From: Acanthaster planci
Taxonomy: Eukaryota; Echinodermata; Asteroidea; Valvatida; Acanthasteridae
DNA length: 64,000 nt
Direction of reading: 5' to 3'
Assembly (NCBI RefSeq): GCF_001949145.1
Contig: NW_019091357.1
Span: 2,766,859-2,830,858 of the forward strand
How positions within the stretch are numbered: position 1 is the first letter of the stretch; each line of letters opens with the position of its first letter. The translations under genes and the position numbers were made by a program. The notes under the pieces were generated by a model, which did no database searches, was not told the DNA's origin, and worked only from the letters and a program-made list of their open reading frames with translations. This document shows positions 44,375 to 57,095 of the stretch, in pieces.

Positions 44375-46030
44375 TCCCTGTTTGATAACATTTTTGCATG
44401 AAAGCATTGGGACTGATCTTTAACCGTATATACTTCTTGTACAAAGCTATGCCGCGCAGTGTTTGCATGATATCACAATACACTTAGGTCAATGAACATC
44501 ACAACTTCAACCCGACGGTTATACATTAACAACACTGTTTAACAGACGTTTTCAGTCACTACTCTGCCAGAACACGAATATAGCCCTCTAGGTGGTGAGG
44601 CATTGCTGAAAGATAGCTAAAGCTCAACTTGCCTCTTCGCAAGTTGCAGGTCTAGCCAACTTGCTAGTGAAACCATTCGTGTCAAACGCAGAGTGAGCCG
44701 TCTATAACATCCGTGGGACATTTTGGGCCCTGTACTTCTTTTTAAAGCCCAGTTTTCCTATTGAGGTCAAGAGGCTCCGAGTTAGAGCATCGTTGATCAA
44801 TTTCTGACGACACGCAGTGGTACAGAAACACTACCGCGGCTTTTGTTGTGTCGCCGTAACAGGCCTACATGAACACGCACCCTGGCATGGGAGACATACA
44901 TTACAACAAATATCTATCCCACTTCTGCCACTTGCCTATTTTCTCCTTATTATTAACATTTGACCCAACAATGGTAAAACAATGACCACAAACAAATATA
45001 CCCAAATGGAGTACCAATTTAGCTTCAAGAGTTGGTATCACGACATGAAGGGGCATTTTATTCGAAATATTTGCCCAGTTTCAGACGCTATTTTGTTTAA
45101 TTTCTTGGGTAGAATGACGTCACGTCTGTGTCTTGCTACCTCGCATGCCATTGGCCTTCGTTACGACCATATGGATGATAAGCTTAAGCTGCAACTTCGT
45201 GTATGTTTACTCGCTACCGCGTATTGCATCCATTCTTGCTCATCTCAAAAGTCAAAATTACGTTCGTGTGCGTAGCTAGTGTTCATGTAAGACCAGGCTA
45301 CATCTTCCGATTTCAATATGAAACTCCATCATACACTATATCATTCGAGGTGCCGCATAGGTGTTCATATCTACTTTCAGGCTCACTGTTGTCTGACGTG
45401 AGGTGAAAAAAATTGGTGATACAATTTCGTGATTGTAAAGAGTGTGGCGGAAATACCTAATTTTGAAATAATTTCTCTACAAAATGCTAAAAGTTTACCA
45501 AGCATCGCGGTGTAGACCGGTCACATCTACCTTTGGGGTTAACTCAGTGAGATCACGGCCAACTGTACACCACTGGATATCAAAATAAACGGAGAAATCA
45601 ACAAAGTCTGGTTTCCATGAGCTTTTCAATTGGTCTATTTCTTGTTTATCAGCGTCGTCGTTTTGCCAACTCAGGGAACAGGAATGACCTTTCTGCAGAA
45701 TCTGTGTCAGCGCAACCATCTACTATTTGCATTTGCGATGAGCTGTCAATATTTCACCACTTACGTAGGCGCCCACAACAGGAGACCGTCAGTGGACAGT
45801 CAGTCATCGTGGAAAATTCAGCGCGGTCTAAAAGCACTTTGAACCCAGAGGCACGTGGCACAAACGTATCTGCCTGTGAGTAAATGTATAATTGTTCAGC
45901 ATGATTTCAACTTCCAGCGGGTTATACATTAACTCAGGACGCAATGTGTGTCAATTATGAGCAATACATTCCGCGAGGTTTGGCGTCATCCACCAGAGTT
46001 GGCCCGAGCTCTGCCTTTTAGGATGAAAAC
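44375..46030. other. Intergenic space between G and H
   Basis: Open frames at 44982-45275 and 45617-45883 have no codon pattern, homolog or splice structure I recognise. A weak CRE-like TGACGCC (minus strand) lies at about 45983 near the gene H promoter. Nothing else can be supported. Confidence 0.35.
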
Positions 46031-46034
46031 AGGT

Positions 46035-46111
46035 CGGCCATTTTCATAGTGGAAAACTGACAAAGAGGTATACCGTTACTGAGGCACAGGGTTCTGAGAG
46101 TGTCGTTTCAA
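46035..46111 (+). promoter_or_regulatory. Gene H YY1-like box and 5' non-coding exon
   Basis: CGGCCATTTTC at 46035-46045 and donor CGTTTCAA|GTGAGT with exon end 46111, spacing 66 bases. The acceptor is CCCCCGTAG ending at 46604. Confidence 0.55.
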
Positions 46112-46635
46112 GTGAGTAAAAACCTTCAATACCCTCTCTTTCTTGTGGCTGAACACCGTAGTCCTCTGAGCGGTTGTTGTTACCATGGTGCAGCATAGGA
46201 TAATATGCAGTTTTTCACCTTCAAACACAAAAAGGGAAACTGCGTGCTATTTGCATCATTTTTTTATCTGCCGTGTGGCCGCCATTTTGTCTCTCAAAAT
46301 GGCCTTCCCTTCGGATCTGAGTATCATATGAAGTTCTTTCTGGTGGCCTACCTCATGTTTGTGATACCAAGGAATTTGTTCAAGCTTAACTGATGAAGCA
46401 TTTTTACCGGACGACGGCCAGTTTGGGGTATTGTCGCCGCCGTGGTGGTCGGGTTGTTGGTACGGTTGATGGTGTGGCCGTGGATGCGGTCGTGGTATAA
46501 ATGTACTGCGGTTGCTTTCCAATGACCCAAAACGACACCTTGCATCACATTAAAAATTCTATCGTTTTCAATGAGGGTTGTGCCTGTTTGTGTTTCCCCC
46601 GTAGTTGCTGAACTGAGGTGCGCGAGGAGGCCAAG

Positions 46636-49600
46636 ATGCAAGCGGCTACTCCCCCGATTCAGACCGTGCAGATGCAGGTGGCTGCCCCATCGCCTCCCCG
46701 GCGCAGCCGGTACTCCTGCCCAGTCAAGTCGCTGGGAATTCTGCAGATCGTCCTGTCCGGGGTGTCGGCCGTCTTTGGCATTGCCGCGGCTGTAACTACT
46801 CCGTATGTGATTACGGCAGCGTCTACGGGTGTCTGGATAGCATTACTAGTATGTGCTGATTTGTTACTTTGCTCATTTCTTACTTTCTCAGTCTTCTCCT
46901 TTTTTGTCACTATAGTAACGTCGGGGGAAAGGTTCAACTCACCCCCCTAAGGCTAGAAGGGAGACGTCTTTGTTTTGGACATTTCGGATGACTGCTGAGT
47001 AAGCAGTCTCTAGAACCCCCGCTTCATTGGTATTCACTCTTCTTAAGCTTTTTGGGTTGAAACTGTCATTTACATACAGCAAAGCATGTGAGTGCAAGTG
47101 TAATCCAGACGGACGCTACTCTCTCTAGTGCATAAAATTCCAGTTTGGTTTTCGTTTTTACCCTAAGTTGTTTGTTTGTTTGTTTGTTTTTTGTATTTTT
47201 TTCAGTCTTACCTTCCAGCTGGTGTCCTTGGCGTCCTGTCTGTGACGATGGCTCCTGCTTCGCGGAAAAGCCTGGTAAGATTTGTTTCCTACATTTGGCT
47301 TGGACTGCAAAAGATAACAAATTCCTGTCGAACAGTGGCGTATCCAGGTGTTAGATTGGAAAAGGTACAATGGAATTTTTCCTCGAAACGACTTTCCATT
47401 TTTTGTTTTACTCGTTTAAGAATTCTCCCCCCATCGGGAGGTAATACCGATTTTTAAATGCTGGTACTCTGAATTTGTTTAAAGACAAAAATCTCTCTCA
47501 AGGGATTATAGATGTTTAAGATATTTTGGGACAGATCTAGTCTGAGCTGGTAGAAGGGCAGATCCAAGAGGAGGTAACGGGGCTATCTCCACGCCCTCCC
47601 CCCTAAAAAGTATGGCCCTCAACAATTTGGTTCTAGAATCACTCTTGTCTGGGTGACAATTAGCAGTGTATGTATTATGTCTATTTTTATAGGATGAAAG
47701 CCGTATTATAAAAGACATCTATTCTTTCTCTCTGCAGGCGATTGCATGTCTGGTCATGTCCATTATTTCATCTGTCGTTGCTGTTCTTAACATCATCATA
47801 TACGGCATATCTGCCGGCATCAATGTAAGACGAAAACTAAGATCATTATCTCCATAAATATGCATGTAAAGGCCTCGAGAGGGCTCTCGTTATGATAGAT
47901 CTAAACTGACAATACGTGTAGTTGAAACGGGATAAGTTTCGCATAAAGTAAAAGAAAGTGAGTAAAAGTGCGTATTTCCCATACGCACAAAATAAATATT
48001 TTGCACGGATCGCAAGGTGTTGTCCACCATCTAGCTTTTGAAAAACATGTCTGTGATTCTGCCGACAAACGTGATAGTCGAAAGAATCACAAAAATAAAC
48101 AAACACATACAGTTAGCGCGGTATTTGAATATAACAGCAGTCAGCAGCTAGTTTTGGGGATTGAGGTTGAATCCACAATGGTGTAATATTGGTCAATTGG
48201 GCAAATGCTTGTCCTCTGTGCAAAACAAGTGTTTTTGCTAACTGATGAAAGGTTGAAAAAGAAGCAAATTCACCACTTTTGTTTTAGCTCAGAAACTATA
48301 ATTTCCGATACGGTTAGACAATTATCGAAACTTCAGAGGAACGTGGGCAGATTTGATTCAGCTCGACAATGGGGGGGGGGAACAATAATGAAGTCAGCAT
48401 CGATTGTCCTGAAGTTTACAACTAATGGAAGGACGTGTGAAGGTTGATGTAATCAGTACTCCAGTTTCGCTCGACTCAGAGTCCAGAGGGGGCTGGAGTG
48501 AACCCTAGTCCCATTACACGTTGGTGAAAAAAAGGAAAGTGTAACCCATCCTCTGTTTCTGGAGTCTGTACGGGGGCGGATCCAGGAATTTTTCTAGGGG
48601 GGGTTTAGGCCAATTTTTTTTTTTTCATTTTTGCAGATAAGTGGAATTGATGTTGAAACATTACATGATTATTGTTTTCAATGGTATTGGTGTACAGCTA
48701 GGAAGAATCTACGGGATGCTATCTTGTTTTTAAACTTACTTTAGATATTTTATTGTTTTTCCATTTTCTACGGGGGGGGGAGGTTCGACTACCCACCCTC
48801 CCCCAGATCCGTGCCTGCTACACCGTTATGTTGCCACTTTGCCAACCTACCGAAAGATTAATCTCCTTTTCGCGTGCCCAAGAATAAGGGTTATTGATTG
48901 TACTTTAAAGAAACCTCCAGGCTGACCTGAAAGATATTTGTGTTTACATTCAACACCAAACTTATTGCTAGGCTACTTGATAACTCTCCGCCTGTTGTCT
49001 GTGTGTGTCTCCAGTTTTTCTACCAACTTTCGGGACGTTGGGGAAATTGAAATAATCGTTTTGAATCTTACCTCAACAGTATTACTCCGCCCCGGTGGCT
49101 ATGAGCGCCCTCATTGTTATTATCTCCCTGACAGAGCTTGTTGTCTCAATCGTCGCTGCCGTCTACTGCCCTCACGTCATGAGGGAATACGGAAGCGCCA
49201 ACACCACGGTATGACTGTATTAAAGCCAGGGCATTATTTTGTGAACTTTGAAGACGAGCTTCTCCTGAGTGGGATCTCACTGGTGACAAACATTGGGCCA
49301 ATTCGGTATTCCCTCAGCGCACGGTCAGTCGAGAACATAGAAACCCACTGGGGTGCGAACAACTCTACCTGCACGCGCATTTGGGACTTGCGGCTTCAAA
49401 CTCTGGGTGTTTTGTTCACGAAAGCTGTCAACCTTTGACAGGCTGTAGAGGCGGGTGGCTACATTGAGACCTGAGCCAAAGACTGGCAACTGCTTCATTG
49501 GGATATCAGGCAGGGGAGGATTTAAAAACTCGTGAAGTTGAACAGAAACTTGTTCTGGTGATCCTAATCTAAAATCTATCATTAAAAAAATGCACAGCTA

Positions 49601-50795
49601 CGTCCTTAGCATCCAACAGGCGGCGCTCTTTCGGCTGACTTTTTCTGGGGGTGCGTAGCCTTCGCGGCCGTGCTCGAACTTGAATAACCTTACCTCTTTT
49701 TGAAACACTTAACTGGCTCATTACCACAAGTGTGATCCTTTTCCTTGCACAATTTCGTTTCCCAGCACTTTTTGCAATATGAGCGTTTCACAATAGAGCG
49801 CCTCCAAGAGTTTGCCAGGTGAAATCTGTTGACCCAGTGCGTGTTTGGAAATGGTCGACAAATTTCGCGCGTTATAATTGGTCAACGTGTTGCGAACTCT
49901 TGGAGGCGCACTACTGTGAATCGCTCGTATACGATTACGCCACAATTGTTCGAGTTCTTCAACCGTTTAAACCCTGTATCGAATCGTCACTATATTGATG
50001 TACAAAACATGTCATCGAAACTGATTTTTTTTTGGGGGGGGGCTTTCAGATCCAGCAAGTTTCGATGCAAGGGAACCCGAACATGGTCGCCTACATTTAC
50101 AACCAAGGACCAGCCCCCCAACCAAGTACTGGCCCTGTCCCCGAGACGTTTGCGGGAAACCAGCCTGCCCCTGCGTGTCCGCCCCCAACCTACGCTGCTG
50201 ATGACGTAGGAGGTAAGGAAATGAACCATCGGGCGTTCTCGTTGCATCACAGGACTGCGTGGCAAGTATAGCATGGATTCCATGCATCGCCGTGCCTATG
50301 TAATGGAGATCAATGTGCATCACCCTCTACGGGAACTGAACCAGTCTAACACTAATTAATTTCACCAGGTTGAAATTGTATACAAAGGCGACAGCTGCAC
50401 AGTACGAAAACAAACGCGCCATTTTTAATGTAAAAGATAGAAACCCAGTGACCATTGACCTCCATGTGAAAACTCTGAATAGACCAACTCTTGTTAACAG
50501 TGACGTCATATCAATATCATCGCTTTGAATAAGCACTCCTCCCAAGTTGAGATTTTTAAATTGTTCGTTCATTTGAGTTGTCGATAGAGGCTCCCTGCGA
50601 GTTCCGCACATTCCAGTGGAGGGATCATAAACCAGTGCGAGACTTAACTTGTTTGCCAACATGGCAAAGCTCGGAACGAGCTATATCCAGATTTTTTTAC
50701 GCGGAGGGCAGTATAAAAACTAAAGTTTATAAAAGTTTCCTTTTTTGTTTGACTTCATTGCAGGGGTGGGAAAGCAACCAATCGACCTTGCTTGA
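46636..50795 (+). CDS. Gene H: MS4A/CD20-like four-pass membrane protein, 230 aa
   Basis: Exons: 46636-46848 (71 codons), 47206-47274 (23), 47738-47824 (29), 49080-49208 (43), 50050-50212 (54 plus one base), 50764-50795. Introns 1-4 phase 0, last phase 1. Leader PPIQTVQMQVAAPSPPRRSR; TM1 LGILQIVLSGVSAVFGIAAA; the exon ends TGVWIALL instead of WGGLA. TM2 SYLPAGVLGVLSV; TM3 AIACLVMSIISSVVAVLN with a very short second loop (SAGIN, YYSAPVA); TM4 ELVVSIVAAVYCPHVMREY, so one of the paired cysteines is proline. The tail starts IQQVSMQGNP, has PPTY at 211-214 and ends GKQPIDLA. AATAAA lies at 50921. Closest in plan to gene B; these two bracket the younger C-G array. Tail to tail with gene I. Confidence 0.87.
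48567..48826. mobile_element. G-rich-ended inverted-repeat element in intron 3 of gene H
   Basis: Left end GTACGGGGGCGGATCCAGGA with a G run; right end, inverted, GTAGCAGGCACGGATCTGGG. The interior is AT-rich with a T run and has no coding capacity. Similar G-run pieces occur at 11720, 29050, 37980 and 61845. Classified only as a MITE-like element. Confidence 0.5.
49777..49931. mobile_element. CCAAT-family foldback MITE in intron 4 of gene H
   Basis: Ends ATATGAGCGTTTCACAATAG and, inverted, ATACGAGCGATTCACAGTAG, each followed by (A/T)GCGCCTCCAAGAGTTTGC-type sequence. About 155 bp; the right arm keeps ATAATTGGTCAACG (a degraded CCAAT box). Confidence 0.7.
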
Positions 50796-50920
50796 ATCTT
50801 TTGACTTGCGAAACAGCCGGGCGTGTTGGACGAGCCGCTGCCTACAACAATAGAAAAATCGTTCATTTCTTGAAAGGTTAACGCAAATACTGCTTTCACA
50901 TTTTGAAGGGAATTGCAGTC

Positions 50921-50926
50921 AATAAA
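50921..50926 (+). terminator. Polyadenylation signal of gene H
   Basis: AATAAA 125 bases after the stop codon, in AT-rich sequence. Plausible 3' end of the transcript. Confidence 0.45.
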
Positions 50927-50929
50927 AAT

Positions 50930-53870
50930 GAAAGTGTCACGTTTGTATATCTAGTGATTATCGTGTGGCTTGCAGTGAGAACGTCTTCGTATCAAAATTG
51001 TTATAGCACAAAAACAAAGTGGAAAAATGTGCAAGCGTAACCAATTAGAAAGCTCTTTATAACTCTGTATAATTTCGAAGCTTATAGAGCCATATTTTTG
51101 CAGTAGTTCTTGTTAGGAAGTGTAGATGATGGTTAAATTCCTTGGGAAGATATTTGTATTTCAGTTGCAAATTCACGTATATAGAATGCACCACTGAAGA
51201 GAGTCTTTGAATTTCAAAACATTGGGAGAGCTAAGTAAACTGAAATGGGGAAAAAACGCGAAGTAAGCAAAGGTTTGGTTTGTTTGAAGTGCAATGACCG
51301 AGGACATTTGTCGCTCTTCGTTCACATTCCATCACTACCAGCTGCATGTAGGCCTAGTTTGATCGTTTACATTTTTTGCTTCTAAAATCTGCGTCTGGAG
51401 GTGCATTAGGCCAAGAGAATTTGAATTCAAAACATTGTTTCAGTGACATTGATGTTCTGCCAAAGTGAATTCATAGGTTTGGTGAGGTTTGGTTTGGTTT
51501 GTTTATTTACTTCCATATCTTTAATACAGTATTCACATGAATTTCATATGAAAATAACAGAAATGATATGAGGATTCCAAATAAAACGCAAATTATGCTT
51601 GTACAAAATCTGGAGCCTGTTTCTATTTAAATGATAGGCTATGAATTATATATTAAACTTTTTCAAGGAATCTATTGAAGTTAAAGAGGAAAGTAGAAAC
51701 ACGTTAATTTATCTATGTGTATATCAATAATCCTCTTTAAAATTAATTAAATAGATAACTACGATAATAAGTACACAAGATGAAGTTAACCACTCATTTG
51801 GAGAAATTTCTATTACCTTAATTAAAGGGTGTTTAGTGTAGGTAGCTTTTAGCATCCTTCCTGTTCTTGTGACTCGATTAAACTGTAATCATTCGTCACA
51901 TGATTAAAAAACTTCAGAAACCTATATAGGCATTTGGAGGGCGCTGTATTTTTCAATGTTTTTATTTCTATTTGTTTAATTCAGTTGTCTGCTTGTGGAA
52001 TATCATTGCACCTTGACGGTCAAAGCTAAGTGAAATTGAAATTAATGAAGCTTCTAAAGCAAACTGCCGTGTCCGAAGCGTGTTATGCAATGCAAATCTG
52101 CAGGCTACAAATTTGGGCATCAAATAACCTTTCAAGATTGACCTTTTCCAACAGTGGAAAGACTGAAGTGGGAAGAAAAAGTACTCTCTCGGTTTGAACA
52201 AGTACATCCTCAATGCTTAAAACACGCATGCCAGTTCGACCAAACTCCTTTTTCCTCACGTGTCCACGAGCTGACGCTGTTACACAATGCATGTCTATTG
52301 TAATGTATTACAAGCACGCTTCAAAGGTAGCAGTTTGCTTTATCGGCCTCGTTCATTAACGGCGGGTGGTTGGATCTGATCTGGTGACAGTCTGCAGAAT
52401 AAAACCGCTCAATATGATGATGTAACAGTTTGCAACAGCCTTCCAACCCATTCTATTCTCATGAATATTATGCCAGACATTGCGAAAAAAAGAGTGGGCT
52501 AGCCCCTCGGCATCAGCTGTGATGTAAGGCATTTAACGTAACTGTAATAAGCAAACTCTTAAATGCTTTTTAACGCAAGAACTACTAACGCAATATCCGA
52601 ATCCCATATAAAAATGTACTTATCTGTTTTGATTTAATAAATAGAATTATGTGTACTGGTATGACATTTTCGAATTAAAATTAAGTCTATTTAATACAAG
52701 GGGCAAAAAGAAATAAGACAAGATCTTGTTAAGTGATGATTAACCAAACCAAAAATGGAAAAAAATACGGTATAAGCAGAAGTAAGTGTGCGTGTGTTTA
52801 TTTTATACAGTAACTTTAATTAAATACCCAAAGCCGCGACATTTTTGCGCGTGTCGTGTTATTTATCACAGCGATCACACACTACTCTGATAAAACGTAC
52901 GGTACCTCCGTTCAGGATTTCCGTTCCATGTGCCGTTTTTAACAGTGTTAGACGTGTCTGTTTAGAAAAAAAATTGCCGTGACATCCAGAGGTTTCATGA
53001 AAAATAATGAAGAAGCTTCGTTTATAACAATCGGAAACGTATCAAGAATGGGGTCTACGGTCGTTGCCCCCCCCCTCTGCGGCGTGTTGAGAAAACTCGG
53101 TGATTTTCTGAAGTATTTCACGCCAAGTCCATGTCGTTCTCCTTCTCTGAAAAAAAAATGAGACCAATACCGCACTAATTCCAGGTATATTATCTGCTGT
53201 GCCATGCCGGTTAAAATCTTTGACATGGTTGCTTTTTCAGAAACAAAACATAACTAACATTTAACGAAAATGAAAATGCAGGAAGTTAAATCTCACTAAT
53301 AGGGAAACTGACAAATTTAAAAGATGCTACAGTCCTTCCTACACGGTGTGACTGGTGACAGGGTGACATAACATGACTCTGTAATAAGTCGATATTTATG
53401 ATATTAATGTACATTTGTAATACACATTCAGAGTCGTATATGTATGGCTGTTATATTTGTTCTCCCCTTGGTGGTGATAATGAATGCACTTTAGTCGTTG
53501 GAAGTCTGAAAAGTTCTTCACATCCACTTCAGTTTATTCCTCACCACAAAAAGTGGGGGGATAATTCAATAACCCATCCCCAACGTCAAAAAATGTGGGG
53601 AATATTTACCCTCAACAGCCCCCGGGGTTTACGCCCGTGCCCGACCGATAAAGTATAGTCGACAGCTCGGCGCAAGCAAAGTCTCCCATCTAGGTTGTAG
53701 GTTCAAGTCTCGGCGATGAACTGGTTTAATCGGTTATAACCGGTTTAGACTGGTTTAATACTGGCCTAGGCTTACAGTTATACAAGACTATACCCCTCCA
53801 CTAGGAGAAGGCATCACCATAATTATAGGTCTCATGGCTGTACACGATCTTTTAATGCAATACCATTTCC
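50930..53870. other. Intergenic space between convergent genes H and I
   Basis: AT-rich, with no exon of the family recognised. The last exon of gene I should lie here on the minus strand, but I could not find a convincing GK..LA-stop sequence. A GGTTTGGTTTGGTTTG run near 51490 looks repeat-derived. Confidence 0.35.
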
Positions 53871-53878
53871 ATTGGTAC

Positions 53879-56837
53879 CGTCTGCATCGACTGCACTGAC
53901 TCCGCAGCGAAGGGGCTGGTTGGTAGATTGGCCAACCATCTGTGTGCTGGAGGCAACGGTCGGAAAGGGAACTGCCAGATGACCGTGCATATCCTGGGTG
54001 GGGTCACCTTGCCCTGGACACTGGATCTAAAAACAGTGATGGGAAAAAGAGATAAGACCTGTGTAACTCGGCGAGGTCACGTTTTGAACACACAAAAGGG
54101 GAAATCAGACAAAGGGCTCGGGAAATTGTGAGTAGTCGTGAAAAATTAAGATGCATACAGGTACCTAGAAAAAATCGAGAATCAGAACGAGGGCAAAGAC
54201 GCAAACACGAGGCCAGTATAAAGCGAAATCCCTCATCTTACCGTGGAAATCTTGGAGTGGTATTCACTGATGACAAAGCGGCAGTAGACGGCTAAGATGA
54301 TGGAGATGGTTAGTTCAGCAAGGTTCACGAGCAACGAGACGGCATCCAAGACTACCGGCACAGTCGGCTGTTGGTATTTAGATCCAAACAAGGCAAGGAA
54401 AAAGGGGATGGGGATTGTATTAATTATTTTGGGACCCAGGCTGGTGATTCGTTTCATTTTTGCTGGGAGTCCTTGTTTAGCGCCGGATTATCCAATGAGC
54501 CCCCAGGTGGACCAAGAGAGGGCGATGTTTTTCCAGCAACGGTGGGGCCTTCCGTGGGCACTGCACTTCGCTGTAAGTTCACGAACGACAATGAAATGCT
54601 TGCGCTACGGTCGCATCGCTACCAACAAAATGAACAACCAACTTGGCTCTTTTCAACCGATGAGGCAGTACTTTTGCTAAAGGCTGACAGGCACACACTA
54701 CGCACTGTGCCTTTTAAAACCAATGAAAAAGGACATACCAAAAGTTTAAGGGCGTTCGAAAATACGATATGTCATACAGCAATATTCAATATCTCTCAGG
54801 AATTCAAAGTAGGTGGCTGGAAAGTGAGTCTTATCTGAGATTCAGTGTCAACTCCTCTCCAAAAATCAACTTACCAATATCGCTGATTCATTGTATCCGC
54901 CTTAAGCAAAAGCAACACCTCATCGGTTGTACAGAGACAGGTTGGTTGGGGACGTTCATTTTGCTGGTAGCGACTGCAAAGCGTGCTTTTTATTGTTAGT
55001 GACTCCGCGAAGTGCAGTTCCGACCAAAGGAGCCCCCGTTGCTAGGAAAATTGCGCCCTCTCTTGGCCCAGCTTGGGACTTCTAGTTAAATCTACTCCTT
55101 AATTGTCGTCGTTTTAGTTTAACGAGCCTAAAAGAGAGCTGATGGGGGATACGGGACAAATTCGTCTCCTCTGTGTACGTCAATGTGCGCTGGGGGAGGG
55201 CCATGATCCCAGTGACAATACGGTTTCAGGAAGTCTAGTTGTCAACTCACCCTTCGGAAATAATAGAACATTCCAAAAACTTTGTAGTCGTAAGCGATTG
55301 AGGCAGCGTAGATGCCAATGTTGGCTGCGGCAACTACAGAGGAAAGTGTTGTCATGACCAGACATGCGACGGCCTGCAAAGAAGGGGAGCAAGAAGCACG
55401 GAACTGCATGATTGATGTTAACAGCAAAGGCATAGGAATAAGATTATAACCAATCAATTCTAGTAACTGATAACTACCCTTGGATGTAGATTACTTTTTT
55501 TTCATTTATTAGATCGCTTGGAAAACAGCTGGCGAGCAAAACTGACGAATGGAAGATAAGAGATGATGGATTCAGCCATCGCAGGGAATAATGATAACCA
55601 CTTCGTGCATATTTTGCTAGAAGGCCAATTCGCCATTTTAAACACAAGTGGTATGATGGAACTCTGAGTTGTTCGAGTGCGTGGATGTGTTTACTTCAAA
55701 ACGTTTCAGACAGCGTGAGCTCAGTGCGTGGACGTGAATTCGATTGTCAATTAAAGTTAGTGGGTCACTAACTGCAAACAGGCGTTGGAAAATACAGTCG
55801 TCCAGAAAAACCTTACCACGCGTCTTCGTGAAGTTACGGGAACCGTCACAGACATGACACCAAGAATGCCAGCGGGGAGGAAAAACTGAAGAGAAAATTG
55901 AAATGGGATACAGGTGTTTCTTGGCATCCATGGGGTCCTTTAATACGATCTCAAAGGAATTTGCGAAAAACAAATTTCGGCCCTCGTGAAGTTGAAAGTA
56001 GTAACCCTCTATCCCTGAAGCTTTGGCTTCAAGGCCAGGTAGAAAAGCCGTTGGCGAAAGTGTGATCCGGAAAATGTGAACTTTTGGTTGGAATTTGCTA
56101 AAAACTGCCGCGCTGAAAACACTACATCAACATCTGCATGTATAGGTATTTAAGAAGCTCAACGGCTGTTTCTTATCAAAAAGGGTGACACTGAGCGCCA
56201 TGTTTCCCCTTTTGCGAGCAGCAAATCTTGGCATTCTTGTAGGTAAGACTGTTATTGTGGATAATTGATGGTGGCGCAATTTCATCTAAGACTACAGGGG
56301 ATAACAAAACCAGTGGGACGCGATCCAGCCCACCACCCTCTTGAAGCCACGTAGGCCTATTACGAAACATGAATATTTATGTCGTCCCTTCATTTCTGTA
56401 AAGAAAAAAATAGCCCAATGGTAAAATTATTTTGATATCTTTCCTCTGTCTTGGTTTTTTGTTTGTTTGTTTGTTTGTTTGTTTGTTTGTTTGTTTACAT
56501 TTTAGTGTAGTCTTATAGTAATAAAACCCAAGACAAACAAAATGCCAAGGAAACGGACGCTTACCATCATAGCGGTCCACATTCCGGAGAACGCTATCCC
56601 TAAAATGGATCCAGCAAGGGCCGACGCTATCCCCAGCACGGCCGAGAGCCCCGACGTAACGACCTGGACGATTCCCAGCAGTTTGACCGGTCGGGAGTAC
56701 CCGCTACGGCGAGATGTCGCCGGGGCAGCCATGTGGTTGACGTGTGTCCCGATCCTCTGCACAATTCTCTTCGGCGACTGTGAGCTTTGTAAATCATCCA
56801 CAGGAAACCTATCGAAAATGTCACCCGAATGGTTCAT
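53879..56837 (-). CDS. Gene I: MS4A/CD20-like four-pass membrane protein, last exon not found
   Basis: Minus-strand exons: 56837-56565 (91 codons), 55885-55817 (23), 55373-55251 (41), 54367-54242 (42), 54026-53879 (49 plus one base, phase 1 as in C-H). The leader is long and lacks QTVQMQV but keeps RRSGYSRPVK before TM1 (LLGIVQVVTSGLSAVLGIA). TM2 FFLPAGILGVMSV; TM3 AVACLVMTTLSSVVAAAN; the second loop is long and aromatic (YDYKVFGMFYYFRR); TM4 LAELTISIILAVYCRFVISEY. Exon 5 starts IQCPGQGDPTQDMHG, recalling the QGNP tail of B and H, but reads NQPLRCGVS where others have PPPxYG, so the PPxY motif is missing. The final short exon is unassigned, so the protein is at least 246 aa. The ATG at 56837 is the first in frame; the acceptor before it is weak. 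Confidence 0.78.
56455..56497. repeat. (TTTG)n microsatellite in intron 1 of gene I
   Basis: About ten TTTG units in a row. Similar short TTTG tracts lie before the acceptors of gene H exon 2 (47168-47190) and gene J exon 4. Confidence 0.85.
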
Positions 56838-57012
56838 CAAAGGGTCCTTTAAATTGTGCTTGCAATATTAAAACCGACTTCAAAAAGAACACCTGAAATT
56901 TGTGACCGCAAAAAATATTCATAAACCAGTTCGGTCAACGCGACTAGCTGTATCCACGAAACACAGTGTATGGTCTCAAATGAAATTGAAACAAATGGAA
57001 GGTTTTACTTAC

Positions 57013-57095
57013 ACTAACAAAGGATAAGGTTGAGTCAGAAAGAAAACCTGTGGCCCGCGATAGTGCTCTCTGTTAACGAGCGACCGAAATGGCCC
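57013..57095 (-). promoter_or_regulatory. Candidate gene I 5' exon and weak YY1-like box
   Basis: On the minus strand the donor TTAGT|GTAAGTAAAACC (exon end 57013) matches gene B's donor over GTAAGTAAAACC. GGGCCATTTCGG lies about 70 bases upstream, the same place as the box in other copies but with an imperfect core. Candidate only. Confidence 0.4.

Noticed and set aside
54371-54838. 155-codon plus-strand frame near gene I exon 4
   Set aside because: It is opposite to gene I's exon 4 and intron, with no recognisable domain or intron structure.
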